Shown: positions 8,124 through 17,520, counted from the stretch's first letter. The stretch: DNA of 64,000 nt from Niallia sp. XMNu-256 (GCF_036670015.1 NZ_CP137636.1:1280501-1344500); one strand, 5' to 3'. Notes: generated by a model from the letters alone, not told the origin. Numbers and translations: made by a program.

Positions 8124-8137
8124 TTAAAAATAGAATA

Positions 8138-8171
8138 TAAAAATGCCAGGCACCATGGTGGCGTCTAGCAT
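8138..8171 (-). terminator. Terminator of the ThrE-type exporter operon (repeat D type)
   Basis: On the minus strand, TGCTAGACGCC...GGTGCCTGGCA folds into a hairpin followed by TTTTTAT. Related gtgccaggcac/tgccagacgcc hairpins occur at 27627 and 9693. Confidence 0.65.
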
Positions 8172-8196
8172 CTAATCTGTTGTTCTGCTTGGTAGT

Positions 8197-8652
8197 TTAA
8201 TCTTGAAGACCACGTGAGTGAGCATTCTTTCTAAATTGTAAAATTTGCATGATCGCTTCCGCTAAAACGAGTCCAACAGCAATGGAACCTGCGGTCATGA
8301 TGGCTTTTACGGCAAACTGAATTCCAACGTTGTAATGATTTTCAACAAAATTGATTGTTGCATCAAAGGCTAAGCCACCAGGTACTAGTGGAATGATACC
8401 TGGAATGCTAAAAACTATGACAGGAGTCTTAAAGATCTTCGAGAATATCTGGCTAATTACGCCAATGGAAATTGAGGCGATTAAGGTAGCTTGCACAGTA
8501 TCATAACCATGGTTCATCAACGAACTGTGTAAAAGTCTGCCTACCATACCAACAATGCAACATGGCAGGATTTTCTTTTCCGGTACATTAAATATTACGG
8601 CAAAGGCCCCTGAAACAAAGAAAGTAGTCAATAGATGTATAATCATATCCAT
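8197..8652 (-). CDS. Threonine/serine exporter family protein, small subunit (YjjB/ThrE C-terminal type)
   Basis: A 151-residue membrane protein with four to five helices and the motifs CCIVGMVGRLLHSSLM and PGIIPLVPGGLAFDA, matching the C-terminal half of ThrE (DUF3815/YjjB). Together with the 251-aa YjjP-type product encoded 12 bases upstream it would form a complete amino-acid or dicarboxylate exporter. Start ATG at 8650-8652 behind GAGGAATAC. Operon partner order (YjjP then YjjB) is the usual one in Firmicutes. The substrate is inferred from family membership only. Confidence 0.9.
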   Translation of the reverse strand: MDMIIHLLTTFFVSGAFAVIFNVPEKKILPCCIVGMVGRLLHSSLMNHGYDTVQATLIASISIGVISQIFSKIFKTPVIVFSIPGIIPLVPGGLAFDATINFVENHYNVGIQFAVKAIMTAGSIAVGLVLAEAIMQILQFRKNAHSRGLQD

Positions 8653-8664
8653 GTATTCCTCGAT

Positions 8665-9420
8665 CTATTTAAAAAGTAAAATAATTATTGCTACGCCAGC
8701 TCCAATGGCAAATGCGGTCAAGGCTGCCTCTGCACCTTTGGCTAATCCAGAAACAAGATGCCCGGCCATTAAATCCCTTACGGCGTTCGTAATCAGAAGA
8801 CCAGGTACTAGCGGCATAATACTTGCGACAATGATATTAGAAAGGTCATCTCCAGAACCAATATAATTGAAAATACAGGACATTAACGCCACGACTAGAG
8901 CCGCTAAAAATTCGGTAAAAAATTTAATATCTACTAAACGATCAATATAACTCACACATAAAAAACCTGCACCACCGGAGAGGAATGCGGGAATAAAGTC
9001 ATTCCATTCCCCATTAAACATGGCGAGGGAGAAGCCGCTCACAATGGAAGCCGCAATAATCTTTACATATTGGGGGTACTTTAGATTTCTTTTCTCAATT
9101 TTTCTTAGAGTGAAGTAGGCCTCCTCTGCTGAGATTTCTCCATTACTAATTTTCCTGGAAATACTATTTACGATAATAACCTTGTATAAATCCGTAGACC
9201 GTTTTGTTATTTCTGCTAATTTAGTTTGTTCCGTTCCACATAATGAAAATATTATTCCAGTCGGTGTGACATAACTGTTCGGGGAGTTAATCCCAAAAGA
9301 ACCTGCAATTCTTTTCATGGTATCTTGAACTCGGTATGTCTCTGCTCCGCTTTCTAACATAATTTTTCCGGCAAGTAAACACAATTCTCCTAATTCATCC
9401 GTATTCAATCCTTTGTCCAA
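8665..9420 (-). CDS. Threonine/serine exporter family protein, large subunit (YjjP/DUF1212 type)
   Basis: A 251-residue protein. Residues 1-110 are a soluble domain with the conserved LLAGKIMLESGAETYRVQDTM and SYVTPTGIIFSL; residues 115-251 are about five helices ending MPLVPGLLITNAVRDL. This is the DUF1212/YjjP half of the split ThrE exporter. It uses a TTG start at 9418-9420 with GGAGTGG seven bases upstream. A perfect 16-bp palindrome (ATAAGAATATTCTTAT, 9445-9460) lies just upstream in the leader. Confidence 0.9.
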   Translation of the reverse strand: MDKGLNTDELGELCLLAGKIMLESGAETYRVQDTMKRIAGSFGINSPNSYVTPTGIIFSLCGTEQTKLAEITKRSTDLYKVIIVNSISRKISNGEISAEEAYFTLRKIEKRNLKYPQYVKIIAASIVSGFSLAMFNGEWNDFIPAFLSGGAGFLCVSYIDRLVDIKFFTEFLAALVVALMSCIFNYIGSGDDLSNIIVASIMPLVPGLLITNAVRDLMAGHLVSGLAKGAEAALTAFAIGAGVAIIILLFK

Positions 9421-9692
9421 ATGATACCCACTCCATTTAATAACATAAGAATATTCTTATCCTTTAACTTATTTGGGATAATATACATGTTTAGAATATA
9501 AAAAATATAGACTATTTCCGTTAGGGTAAGGGAACTAGATGAGATTCAAGAAGGGAAGGATTTTCTTGCTTTTGATGGATCGACCTACATTTAGTGAAAG
9601 AGAGAATTATAAATGATTAATTAGAAGAAAATTTACTACGACCAATTACCTTGTTCCTAGTAGGCATCATTGTTGTATCTTTGACTACTTTG

Positions 9693-9740
9693 AAAAAAGT
9701 GCTAGACCTCATCCATTTGGATGAAGCCTAGCACTTTTGG
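9693..9740. terminator. Hairpin/terminator downstream of the 36-residue ORF
   Basis: Arms AAAAAGTGCTAG and CCTAGCACTTTT with an inner stem CTCATCC/GGATGAAG and tight loop. On the minus strand it follows the small ORF at 9762-9872. Confidence 0.75.
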
Positions 9741-9761
9741 GAATCGAAATTTCTATTATTT

Positions 9762-9872
9762 TTATTTTTTTAATTCTTTTATTTCCTCTTCTATGCGATT
9801 GAGGCGTTCAATAATTGGCTGTAAGGATTCTTGAAGCAATGGTTTTAGACGATCGGATTTTTTATTATCCAT
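9762..9872 (-). CDS. Small coiled-coil protein (36 aa), unknown function
   Basis: A frame too short for most ORF callers but convincing: ATG at 9870-9872 preceded by AGGGGGTTAC. The product runs MDNKKSDRLKPLLQES, then LQPIIERLNRIEEEIKELKK, and ends in TAA, followed by a strong hairpin. The C-terminal 20 residues form a heptad-like amphipathic helix, suggesting a small oligomeric or partner-binding protein. No family recognised. Gene-sized spacing, ribosome site and terminator together support it. Confidence 0.65.
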   Translation of the reverse strand: MDNKKSDRLKPLLQESLQPIIERLNRIEEEIKELKK

Positions 9873-10103
9873 TTTTTGTAACCCCCTAATAATATCATTT
9901 TACTATTATTATATTAGATATAGTTTTTTTAGCAGTGAAATACTTCACAATTCACAAAATCATAGGCCTATAGGTCTTTCTATAAAAATTTTGTTATGAG
10001 CCTGATTTCCAAAAATCTCTTTCCTTTTTTGGATAAATTTTTCTTGATAAAGAGATAGTAAAGTAGTAAAAGAAAAATTTTATTAAAAATGGAAAGGAAG
10101 GAA
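9873..10103. other. Intergenic region between the small ORF and the GH3 gene
   Basis: AT-rich, no coding frame. Promoters for both divergent genes must lie here; no operator is recognised. Confidence 0.4.
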
Positions 10104-12176
10104 ATGATGACTTTTAGACGAAAGAGGAGGATAGTTTCTGTTTTAGCTGTACTTCTAACCTTCTCACTGTTTGTTCCCCCAGCTAACGCGCAAACGGGGG
10201 CCAACCCTGTTCCACCATTAGAATTTCGAGTCAAAGAAAAAATAACAGTAGATGGAAAGGAATTCAAAGATTTAAATGGCAATGGAAAGCTCGATGCTTA
10301 TGAAAATTGGCAGTTATCAGATGAAGAACGTGTAAAGGATCTAGTTTTACAAATGACACTTAAGGAAAAGGCAGGCTTGCTGGTGATTCCTGAATTTCCA
10401 CAGTTTAAAGAAGGCAAATTAGTTCTTCCGAATAAGATGATCGATCAGAACACTCGCTATTTTATCTTTCGTGAAATGCTAAGTGCGGATGTGATTGCCA
10501 GCTACAATAACCAACTTCAAGAAGTGGCAGAAGATACGCGATTAGGTATTCCGGTTGTTATTATTTCGAATCCACGTAACCATCCAGCATCTATGACTAT
10601 ACCAGCAGGCACTGATCCAGAGGCGCCGGGGCAATTTTCATATTGGCCAGATCCATTGGGTCTAACGGCTACGAGAGATTTAGAGCTCATTTCAAATTTT
10701 GCACAAATCGCATCAAAAGAGTATCGTGCGGTGGGGATTCGTAAACTTTATGGCTATTCTGCAGATGTCTCAACAGATCCACTGTGGCCTAGAATTGATG
10801 AAACATTTGGGGAAGACCCACAAATCATTTCAGACATTATTTGGAGAATTGTCAAAGGCTTCCAAGGTGATATTTTAAATGAAAACAGTGTTACGATGAC
10901 GGTCAGACATTTCCCAGGAGGAGGAGCACGAAAGAAAGGGCAGGATCCTCATTTTGAAGAAGGTCAATATAATCTTTATCCGACAGAAGGCAGTTTAGTG
11001 AAATACCATATCCCGCCATTTCGCGCAGCGATTGATGCTGATGCCACATCGATTATGCCTTATTATGCGTATCCTAGCAATCAAAGTGCGGAACAAGGCT
11101 TGCCACATTTTAGCCCTGAACAACAATTTGAAGAGGTAGGTTTTGCTTTAAATAAACCATTCATCGATGATTATTTGCGAAAAGAATTAGGCTTCCTTGG
11201 TTATGTTAACTCGGATACAAGCGCTGTAATAGATAAAGCTTGGGGAGCATTAGATTTGCCTGTAGAAGAAAGGTTTGCAAAAGCTTTAAATGCAGGAACG
11301 AATATTTTCTCGGGAGTGGCCAATCCAGATCCGATCATTAAAGCTGTGAATCAAGGTTTAGTAAAAGAAGAAAGAATCGACCGTTCGGTTACTTATTTAC
11401 TAACCGAAATGATGAAACTAGGTTTATTTGAAAACCCTTACGTAGACCCAAAAACAGCACTTGAGGTCGTGAATAATCCAACTTCCCAAGAGCGTGCAGA
11501 TGAAGCTCATCGTAAGTCCATTGTATTATTACGTAATGACAATGATTTATTGCCTTTAACTGATGAAAAATTAGCAGAAGTTAAGCTTTTTGTTGACGTG
11601 TTTCCTAGAGGAAAGAATGGAGAAAATACACAAAAGTTAAAAGAAAAAATTCGAATTCATGATGCTGCCATCCCGATAGTAGATAATCTGGAAGAAGCAA
11701 CTCATGCATTGATATTAGTTAGGCCAAAGCAAAGTTTATTAAAAAGATTCCCTCAGCTGTTAATTGGACCCGAAACTGAAATAGCGGAAATAGACCTGAT
11801 CAATAGGATCCAACAAACGGTTCCAACGATTACAGCAATCAATTTGAGAAGTCCATTTTTACTAAATAATATTGAACCAAACGCAGCTGCTGTGGTTGCT
11901 ACTTTTGGGACGAAACCAGAAGCATTAATCGATATGATTCGTGGAAAATTTAACCCTACAGGAAAACTGCCGTTCACATTGCCTGCTAGTCAAGAGGCCA
12001 TTGATAAAGAGGCTGGGGACGTTCCAGGATTCAGAGAAGATCCTTCCTATGTCTATCGTAATAAAAATGGAGATGCCTTTGCTTATAAGTTCGGACTCTC
12101 TTACGGAAATGAATCAGCTGAACGATCAGGCATTCTAGATAAAATGAAAAAATGGTTCAATTTTGGTGATCAATAA
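10104..12176 (+). CDS. Secreted glycoside hydrolase family 3 protein
   Basis: A beta-glucosidase-like or N-acetylglucosaminidase-like exo-hydrolase (690 aa), exported by a signal peptide: basic MMTFRRKRR, hydrophobic core, ANA-Q cleavage near residue 29. A calcium-loop-like DLNGNGKLDAYENW follows, then the GH3 barrel (DPLWPRIDETFGEDP, VRHFPGGG) and the nucleophile region GYVNSDTSAV with Asp371. After about 440 comes the second domain (RKSIVLLRNDNDLLPL, KLPFTLPAS). Start at 10104 is supported by GGAAGG; the frame is open from 10089 without a ribosome site. It stands alone and is followed by a terminator. Substrate is not predictable; plant or fungal glucan is plausible. Confidence 0.92.
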   Translation: MMTFRRKRRIVSVLAVLLTFSLFVPPANAQTGANPVPPLEFRVKEKITVDGKEFKDLNGNGKLDAYENWQLSDEERVKDLVLQMTLKEKAGLLVIPEFPQFKEGKLVLPNKMIDQNTRYFIFREMLSADVIASYNNQLQEVAEDTRLGIPVVIISNPRNHPASMTIPAGTDPEAPGQFSYWPDPLGLTATRDLELISNFAQIASKEYRAVGIRKLYGYSADVSTDPLWPRIDETFGEDPQIISDIIWRIVKGFQGDILNENSVTMTVRHFPGGGARKKGQDPHFEEGQYNLYPTEGSLVKYHIPPFRAAIDADATSIMPYYAYPSNQSAEQGLPHFSPEQQFEEVGFALNKPFIDDYLRKELGFLGYVNSDTSAVIDKAWGALDLPVEERFAKALNAGTNIFSGVANPDPIIKAVNQGLVKEERIDRSVTYLLTEMMKLGLFENPYVDPKTALEVVNNPTSQERADEAHRKSIVLLRNDNDLLPLTDEKLAEVKLFVDVFPRGKNGENTQKLKEKIRIHDAAIPIVDNLEEATHALILVRPKQSLLKRFPQLLIGPETEIAEIDLINRIQQTVPTITAINLRSPFLLNNIEPNAAAVVATFGTKPEALIDMIRGKFNPTGKLPFTLPASQEAIDKEAGDVPGFREDPSYVYRNKNGDAFAYKFGLSYGNESAERSGILDKMKKWFNFGDQ

Positions 12177-12216
12177 GTAGTTCCGATATGATGGAGAAGT
12201 ATTATAAATAAAAATG

Positions 12217-12259
12217 CAATAGCATATCAATTAGCATCAAAATTGGTATGCTATTTTTT
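12217..12259 (+). terminator. Terminator after the GH3 gene
   Basis: Arms AATAGCATATCAATT and AATTGGTATGCTATT followed by a run of T. Confidence 0.85.
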
Positions 12260-12417
12260 TATATAATAATGTTTTCACTTAGAATATATATAAATTAGCA
12301 TGGTAAAAAGATAGAAAATAACTGAGTGGTAATAAATATTGTCACCTTGTGGGTTTGGTGCTAATAATACTAATAGCCACGTCAATCTAAATATTAATTC
12401 AATTTTGGAAGGATAAA

Positions 12418-12795
12418 ATGATGGACAAAAACAAAGTGAAATTTCAAACAGTGGATGAATACATTGAGCAGTTTCCCGTCGAACTTCAAGATGTACTTCA
12501 AAAATTAAGAGTGATGATAAAAGAGGCCGCACCCGAAGCTGAAGAAAAGATAAGCTATCAAATGCCAGCGTATTCATTAAATGGAGCTTTAGTATATTTT
12601 GCCGCTTGGAAGAACCATATAGGGTTCTATCCAACTCCCAGCGGGATCCATGCTTTTAAAGAAGAATTGTTACAGTATAAAGGAACGAAAAGTTCAATCC
12701 ATTTTCCTTTAACAGAGCCTTTGCCCAATGAACTAATTACTAAGATCGTGAAATTCAGAGTTGCAGAGAATAAAAAGAAGGCACAGGGAAGATAG
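12418..12795 (+). CDS. DUF1801 family protein (YdhG-like)
   Basis: A 125-residue cytosolic protein of the DUF1801 alpha/beta family, related to the frataxin-like YdhG. It carries the typical VDEYIEQFPVELQDVLQKLR start, EKISYQMPAY core and HIGFYPTPSGI strand. YdhG has been proposed as an iron chaperone; many members have no assigned role. The ATGATG start lies behind GGAAGGAT. Monocistronic. Confidence 0.9.
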   Translation: MMDKNKVKFQTVDEYIEQFPVELQDVLQKLRVMIKEAAPEAEEKISYQMPAYSLNGALVYFAAWKNHIGFYPTPSGIHAFKEELLQYKGTKSSIHFPLTEPLPNELITKIVKFRVAENKKKAQGR

Positions 12796-12806
12796 AGTGA
12801 AACTCA

Positions 12807-12843
12807 TCAGTGGGGGTATACTGTCCGTTAAGCCTGATAAAAT
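12807..12843 (-). repeat. Dispersed intergenic repeat A, copy 2 (inverted)
   Basis: The reverse complement holds TTTATCAGGCTTAACGGACA, identical to copy 1 at 3905, followed by CCCCCACTGATGAGTTTCAC, which resembles copy 3 near 18510. Otherwise the 12796-13108 gap holds only a weak hairpin (AAGACC/GGTCTT, 12892-12917) and the promoter of the next gene. Confidence 0.7.
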
Positions 12844-13108
12844 AGTTCTTCAACGAACACCAATGGCCGGAATAAGTTGTTGGGAAATATTAAGACCCGC
12901 TAAATATAGTTGGTCTTTTTCTTGTTGATTATTCTATTACTCAGTGTGCGAAAACGGTTTAGATTATTGTTTTCACTATTAATCCGCGTTATCAAAACTA
13001 CTTATTACTTGTTTTCCATTTTTTCTATTTGCTAAAAAAACTCAATCCATTAGAAAAACAGTAAGGTATAATAAAAAAAGTAGAAATCAAAGAATGAAGG
13101 GGACGACT

Positions 13109-14182
13109 TTGTTGAATCCAAAAGAAAAGGCCAAACTACTTCCCTCAACCCCTGGTGTGTATTTAATGAAAGATTCCCACGGTAATATCATCTATGTCGG
13201 GAAATCTAAAAATCTAAAAAGCCGAGTAAGCTCGTACTTTCAACAATCCATTCAACATTCAAATAAAGTGATCAAGCTTGTTCATCATTTAAAAGATTTC
13301 GAAATTATTCAAACGGACACAGAATTTGAAGCCTTTATGCTAGAGTGCAAGCTAATTAAAGAGATTCAACCTCTTTATAATCGATTAATGAAGAATCCTC
13401 TGTCTTATACTTATATTAAAATCAAAATGGATAAAAGTTGCCACCGAATCGAGTTAGTCAATGATATTGAGCAGGGGGATAGCAATCTGTACTTTGGCCC
13501 TTTTTCAAGTAAAGGGGGTACAGAAAAAGCGATTCAAGGACTTAAAGAGATGTTTAAACTAGAGTGCAACCATAAAACTTCCAAGAACAGTCCATGTTTA
13601 AATTACTCATTAGGCTTGTGCATGGGAATGTGTTTTGACACGAACGCTCTGGAAGAATACCATCATACCATTGACAAAATCATAGGCTTGCTTCAGGGAA
13701 CGGATAAAAGCATTCTTGATGATATGAATGAAAAAATGATTCAGGCTTCCAATCGGTTTGATTTTGAAGAGGCAGCTAAAATAAGGGATCGAATGGAAAG
13801 TGTCCAATTTTTATTAAAAAGAGAAAAAGCGATCCAATTTACCGAGAAAAATAATAATATCGTGATGGTGGAATCGATTGGTGACAACGGAGTGAAGCTT
13901 TTTCTCATTAGACGAAATCGAGTTCTATTTTCGAAAGTTTATGAAATAGACGATCCGAAGAGGGTAGTTAATCAAATGGGACCAGAGATTATGACTTATT
14001 TTTCCATAAATGAACAGTGTCCTAAGATGATTGGGAAAGAAGAAATCGACGAGGCCAACATTATATATCGCTATATTAACAGCCATGCTAGTGACTGTTT
14101 CATAATACCTGACCAATGGATCAAGACTAAAAGGATAGACAAGATTGAGCAGGTTGTATTCAATCTCATCTGTTCTGTGTAG
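13109..14182 (+). CDS. UvrC-like GIY-YIG endonuclease
   Basis: A Cho/YurQ-like homologue of the N-terminal half of UvrC (about 357 aa). It has the GIY-YIG nuclease (residues about 10-90: PGVYLMKDS, IIYVGKSKNLKSR, catalytic E in ECKLIKEI), a UvrC-type cysteine stretch (CNHKTSKNSPCLNYSLGLCMGMC) and a UVR domain (RFDFEEAAKIRDRM, near 220) for UvrB contact. It lacks the C-terminal RNase H and HhH parts of UvrC, so it would make only the 3' incision as in Cho. TTG at 13109 has AAGGGG seven bases upstream; an ATG at 13094 has no ribosome site. Confidence 0.9.
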   Translation: MLNPKEKAKLLPSTPGVYLMKDSHGNIIYVGKSKNLKSRVSSYFQQSIQHSNKVIKLVHHLKDFEIIQTDTEFEAFMLECKLIKEIQPLYNRLMKNPLSYTYIKIKMDKSCHRIELVNDIEQGDSNLYFGPFSSKGGTEKAIQGLKEMFKLECNHKTSKNSPCLNYSLGLCMGMCFDTNALEEYHHTIDKIIGLLQGTDKSILDDMNEKMIQASNRFDFEEAAKIRDRMESVQFLLKREKAIQFTEKNNNIVMVESIGDNGVKLFLIRRNRVLFSKVYEIDDPKRVVNQMGPEIMTYFSINEQCPKMIGKEEIDEANIIYRYINSHASDCFIIPDQWIKTKRIDKIEQVVFNLICSV

Positions 14183-14322
14183 ATAAGGGGTCCGGCATCC
14201 TTGTCATTCCTTTGGCATATAGAAAAATGACCTATTTTTATTAACATAAACTTTAACTTTCTAACCTTTTTAATTAACACGATTAATATATTGTTAAATT
14301 AATAGGTTAGGAGGTTATAAGT

Positions 14323-15915
14323 ATGATACATATGAAGAAAATCATTCCAGCTTGTGTTTTATCCCTATCCCTTATTGGGACAACTGTTTCTGCTGCACCC
14401 CCAGAACATGCAAACTATGAGAATAGGTATATTCCGGTTCAGTTATTAGCGATTAATGACTTTCATGGACAATTGGATGTCTACCGGACAGTTGGGGGAA
14501 AACAAGTAGGTGGAGCGGAGTATTTAGCAGCTTATTTGAAAAAGCATGAACAGGATAATAAAAATACATTACTTGTTACTGTCGGGGATGCGGTCGGGGC
14601 GAGTGCACCTGTTTCTTCTCTCCTCCAAGATGAGCCAACCATTGAGTTTTTCAATAAGTTAGGTGTTGATGTAGGTGGACTCGGAAACCATGAATTTGAT
14701 GAAGGAGTAGACGAATTAAACCGTCTATTACATGGGGGAGAACATGACAAGACTGGTTTTTTCGAAGGCGCTGATTTTCCTTTTACCGCAGCAAATGTGG
14801 TTGATAAAGAAACCGGTAACCCGGTCTTACCCCCATATGTAATTAAAAAAGTAAATGGGATGCCAATCGGTTTTATTGGGGTTGTGACAACGGAAACGAA
14901 GAATATTGTGCTTCCAAGCGGGATTGAAAGTGTTGAGTTTATTGATGAAGTCGAAGCGATTAATCAAACAGCCCAGGAATTAAAGGAACAAGGTGTCCAG
15001 TCTATTGTTGTATTGGCTCACAACCCAGCTTCTTCTAATCAAGATGGCTCCAATCCCTCTGGAGATGTCGTAGAAATCGCAAATCACGTGGATGATGAAA
15101 TTGATGTCATTTATGGAGCTCATAATCACGGCTATGCTAATACAGTTGTTGATAATAAGCTAATCGTTCAATCTTATGCAAACGGAACGGCTTTCTCTGA
15201 TGTCGATTTATTGATCGATCCAAAAACAAAGGATATTGTGAAAAAGGAAGCTGAAATTGTAACTACCTATCATGAAGGAATTCAACCAGATCAAGAGATC
15301 AAAGAAATGGTCGATTCATATAGTGAGCAAGTTGCTCCTTTAGTGAATGAAGTGATTGGACAAGCTTCTAATCCATTAACGAGAGCTCAAGATGAAAGCG
15401 GTGAATCTACACTTGGTAATGTGATCGCAGATTCCCAACGTGCCATAATGGGGACTGATTTTGCTTTCATGAATCCAGGAGGAATTCGCGCAGACTTGGA
15501 TCAAGGTGATATTACTTGGGGTGAAGCTTATACGGTTCAACCTTTTGGAAACAGCCTTGTGACGATGAACTTGACTGGTCAACAAATTAAGGATGTATTG
15601 GAACAACAATGGAGTGGAAGCTATCCAAGAATGCTGCCAATTTCAGGCTTTAGCTACATATGGGATCAAGACGCTCCAATCGGCCAACGGATTGTTGAAA
15701 TCACAGATAGTAATGGAAATGAGTTAAATCTTGAGAAACTCTACAGTGTGACCGTGAATAATTATTTAGCCACTGGCGGAGACGGGTTCACCGTGTTTAA
15801 AGAAGGGACCAATGTGGTGACGGGTCCAACAGATCTAGATGCTTTGGTTGAGTATATTAAAAATTATGAAGGAGCCATTTCTCAACCGGAATTGAATCGT
15901 ATTGAAGTAAGATAG
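14323..15915 (+). CDS. Secreted 5'-nucleotidase / UDP-sugar hydrolase family protein
   Basis: An extracytoplasmic metallophosphoesterase that dephosphorylates nucleotides (530 aa). After a signal peptide (residues 1-25, VSA-A) come the metallophosphatase motifs LLAINDFHGQLD, VTVGDAVGAS, GLGNHEFDEG, VVLAHNP and YGAHNHGY, giving the two-metal site. A 5'-nucleotidase C-terminal domain runs from about residue 355 (STLGNVIADSQR, NPGGIRADL, NNYLATGGDGF). There is no LPXTG anchor, so it is probably free or loosely wall-bound. Start behind GGAGGTT; its own terminator follows. Confidence 0.93.
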   Translation: MIHMKKIIPACVLSLSLIGTTVSAAPPEHANYENRYIPVQLLAINDFHGQLDVYRTVGGKQVGGAEYLAAYLKKHEQDNKNTLLVTVGDAVGASAPVSSLLQDEPTIEFFNKLGVDVGGLGNHEFDEGVDELNRLLHGGEHDKTGFFEGADFPFTAANVVDKETGNPVLPPYVIKKVNGMPIGFIGVVTTETKNIVLPSGIESVEFIDEVEAINQTAQELKEQGVQSIVVLAHNPASSNQDGSNPSGDVVEIANHVDDEIDVIYGAHNHGYANTVVDNKLIVQSYANGTAFSDVDLLIDPKTKDIVKKEAEIVTTYHEGIQPDQEIKEMVDSYSEQVAPLVNEVIGQASNPLTRAQDESGESTLGNVIADSQRAIMGTDFAFMNPGGIRADLDQGDITWGEAYTVQPFGNSLVTMNLTGQQIKDVLEQQWSGSYPRMLPISGFSYIWDQDAPIGQRIVEITDSNGNELNLEKLYSVTVNNYLATGGDGFTVFKEGTNVVTGPTDLDALVEYIKNYEGAISQPELNRIEVR

Positions 15916-15919
15916 ATAG

Positions 15920-15955
15920 ATAGCCAATCAATGAAATGGTTGATTGGCTTTTCTA
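15920..15955 (+). terminator. Terminator after the 5'-nucleotidase gene
   Basis: Arms AGCCAATCA and TGATTGGCT, then TTTTCTATT. Confidence 0.8.
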
Positions 15956-16490
15956 TTATAAACGAATCTTCCATTTCTACAATGATTACCAATTCAATTG
16001 CTGTCTGTGCACGTTGAACATATTAAGTTTCAATGGAAATGGTTTTTCTATTATAATAAAATTTAACGTAGTTCTCTGATTTATTTTGTTTAGATTTGTC
16101 ATTACTTACAAATTTGTGACTACACCTATTTTTAATATTCTTTCGAAAACTCTTATGTTATAGTTAAAAAGAACACACCTCTACATGATTTCTACCATAA
16201 ATAAAAATGTTAGTTTATTCTCCAGTTCATCCTACTCACCTCGAGGGAGGCTGCAATCTAATAAAACCAATATGTTTAAACAACTCTTCTTCAATCCTTC
16301 GTTGAAAATCCATTTTCTTTCTCTTTTCCAATACGTTCTGTTTTGACTCTTCACGTTAAACTTCATTACTCCCTTATTTTTTCATGATTTCCAATCTTAA
16401 TAATATTAGTGGAGCGACAAACTCAATAAAGTTTTTGATTTTTGTGTCTAAAAGTTCTATAAATCATTATTTAAACTTGAAGGAGGATAA
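15956..16490. other. Long intergenic region, no gene seen
   Basis: About 530 AT-rich bases. A minus-strand frame around 16250-16310 (MDFQRRIEEELFKHIGFIR...) is short and lacks a clear ribosome site, so it is not called. It may be a gene remnant. Confidence 0.4.
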
Positions 16491-16492
16491 TA

Positions 16493-16828
16493 ATGGGTCA
16501 CGATATTTTAGGTTATAATATGTCAGGAAAAGAAATTGCTTATGCACGTTTTAACATGGGGAATTATAATGCCACCATCCTTTATGATTTATTTGATGCC
16601 AATGACTATTATACCGGAGTCAGTGGTACAGGGGACAGCTCTACTTTTTCATTAGAACAATGTGAAATGGCTATGAATAAATTTAGTCATTTATACAATC
16701 GTTATATTACCAACTATTCAAATAACAGCGCTTTAATTCCGTGGGATTTAAAACAAATCCAGACTTTCGTGAATAACTGTTTAGCAACAGCTATAAAGGA
16801 AGGAAATGTAAAAGTGTTTTTTGGCTAA
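16493..16828 (+). CDS. Hypothetical protein
   Basis: A 111-residue soluble protein with a strong AAGGAGGATAAT site. It is rich in Asn and Tyr and has no membrane segment or known motif; the N-terminus reads MGHDILGYNMSGKEIAYARF. Its stop lies within the upstream end of a long frame of the next gene, but the real start of that gene is about 80 bases further on. Function unknown. Confidence 0.65.
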   Translation: MGHDILGYNMSGKEIAYARFNMGNYNATILYDLFDANDYYTGVSGTGDSSTFSLEQCEMAMNKFSHLYNRYITNYSNNSALIPWDLKQIQTFVNNCLATAIKEGNVKVFFG

Positions 16829-16910
16829 TATCTTTATTGAAATATGTAGAGCCGTTCAAAAAGGTTATCGAATATACAACAGCGATCGATTAAAGAAGGG
16901 AAGATTTTTA

Positions 16911-17285
16911 ATGATAGATTTACAAAAAAAGAAAGCTGTATCGTTTTTACAATTAGTTGCAACAGGTGAAGTACGTGAAGCATTCGATAAGTACATTGCT
17001 CCTGATTTCCGTCATCATAATCCCTATTTCCGCGGAGATGCTCAGTCTCTAATGCTTGCAATGGAGGAAAGCGCCGTCATGAATCCTCACAAAGTTTTTG
17101 AAGTAAAAAGAGTGATTGGGGAGGGGGACGTTGTTGCGGTTCACTCCCATGTAAAGCAAAGTCAGGATGATCATGGCGGAGCCGTTGTCCATATTTTCCG
17201 CTTTCATAACGACATGATCGACGAATTATGGGATGTCGGTCAGCAAATACCAGATGATTCTCCCAATGAAAATGGCGTGTTCTGA
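16911..17285 (+). CDS. SnoaL-like / NTF2-like family protein
   Basis: A 124-residue cone-shaped alpha+beta barrel protein of the SnoaL polyketide-cyclase-like group. Recognisable are FDKYIAPDFRHHNPYFRG, VIGEGDVVAVHSHVKQ and VVHIFRFHNDMIDELWDVGQ. These proteins act as isomerases or hydratases or bind ligands; the reaction cannot be told here. ATG at 16911 sits behind AAGAAGGGAAG; upstream extension to 16821 overlaps the previous gene and has no ribosome site. A terminator follows. Confidence 0.88.
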   Translation: MIDLQKKKAVSFLQLVATGEVREAFDKYIAPDFRHHNPYFRGDAQSLMLAMEESAVMNPHKVFEVKRVIGEGDVVAVHSHVKQSQDDHGGAVVHIFRFHNDMIDELWDVGQQIPDDSPNENGVF

Positions 17286-17325
17286 AATAGAAGATTTGTT
17301 AAATAGGGATCGTCAAGTTATTAAT

Positions 17326-17374
17326 AAGGCATTAGTGAGAATGTTCCTCTTACTAATGCCATTTGTTTTTTCCT
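17326..17374 (+). terminator. Terminator after the SnoaL-like gene
   Basis: Arms GGCATTAGTGAGA and TCTTACTAATGCC, then TTTGTTTTTT. Confidence 0.8.
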
Positions 17375-17394
17375 TCTATCGCTGATTTAAGTTC

Positions 17395-17520
17395 TTATTT
17401 TTTCCCTTTATTTCTACTGTGTGGAGTAGTAGGATTTCCTTTTACATCTACATCCTTTTCATTTTCCAATCCTGCATATTGCTTATAACCTTCTGGTTGG
17501 TATGCTTTATTTTTAGCCAA
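17395..17520 (-). CDS. Small hydrophilic protein (41 aa), possibly spore-associated
   Basis: A TTG start at 17518-17520 follows AGAAGGGGGTG at ideal spacing. The product is MAKNKAYQPEGYKQYAGLEN, then EKDVDVKGNPTTPHSRNKGKK: charged, disordered, basic at both ends, no cysteine. Composition and size recall minor small acid-soluble spore proteins, but I cannot match it to a named one. A longer frame to 17625 has no start signal. Confidence 0.65.
   Translation of the reverse strand: MAKNKAYQPEGYKQYAGLENEKDVDVKGNPTTPHSRNKGKK

Noticed and set aside
9443..9462. Palindrome ATAAGAATATTCTTAT as an operator
   Set aside because: AT-rich 16-mer in a leader with no matching known consensus; left as a note in the YjjP entry.
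16250..16340. Minus-strand small ORF (MDFQRRIEEELFK...)
   Set aside because: No clear ribosome site, 25 codons only; could be a remnant but cannot be supported.
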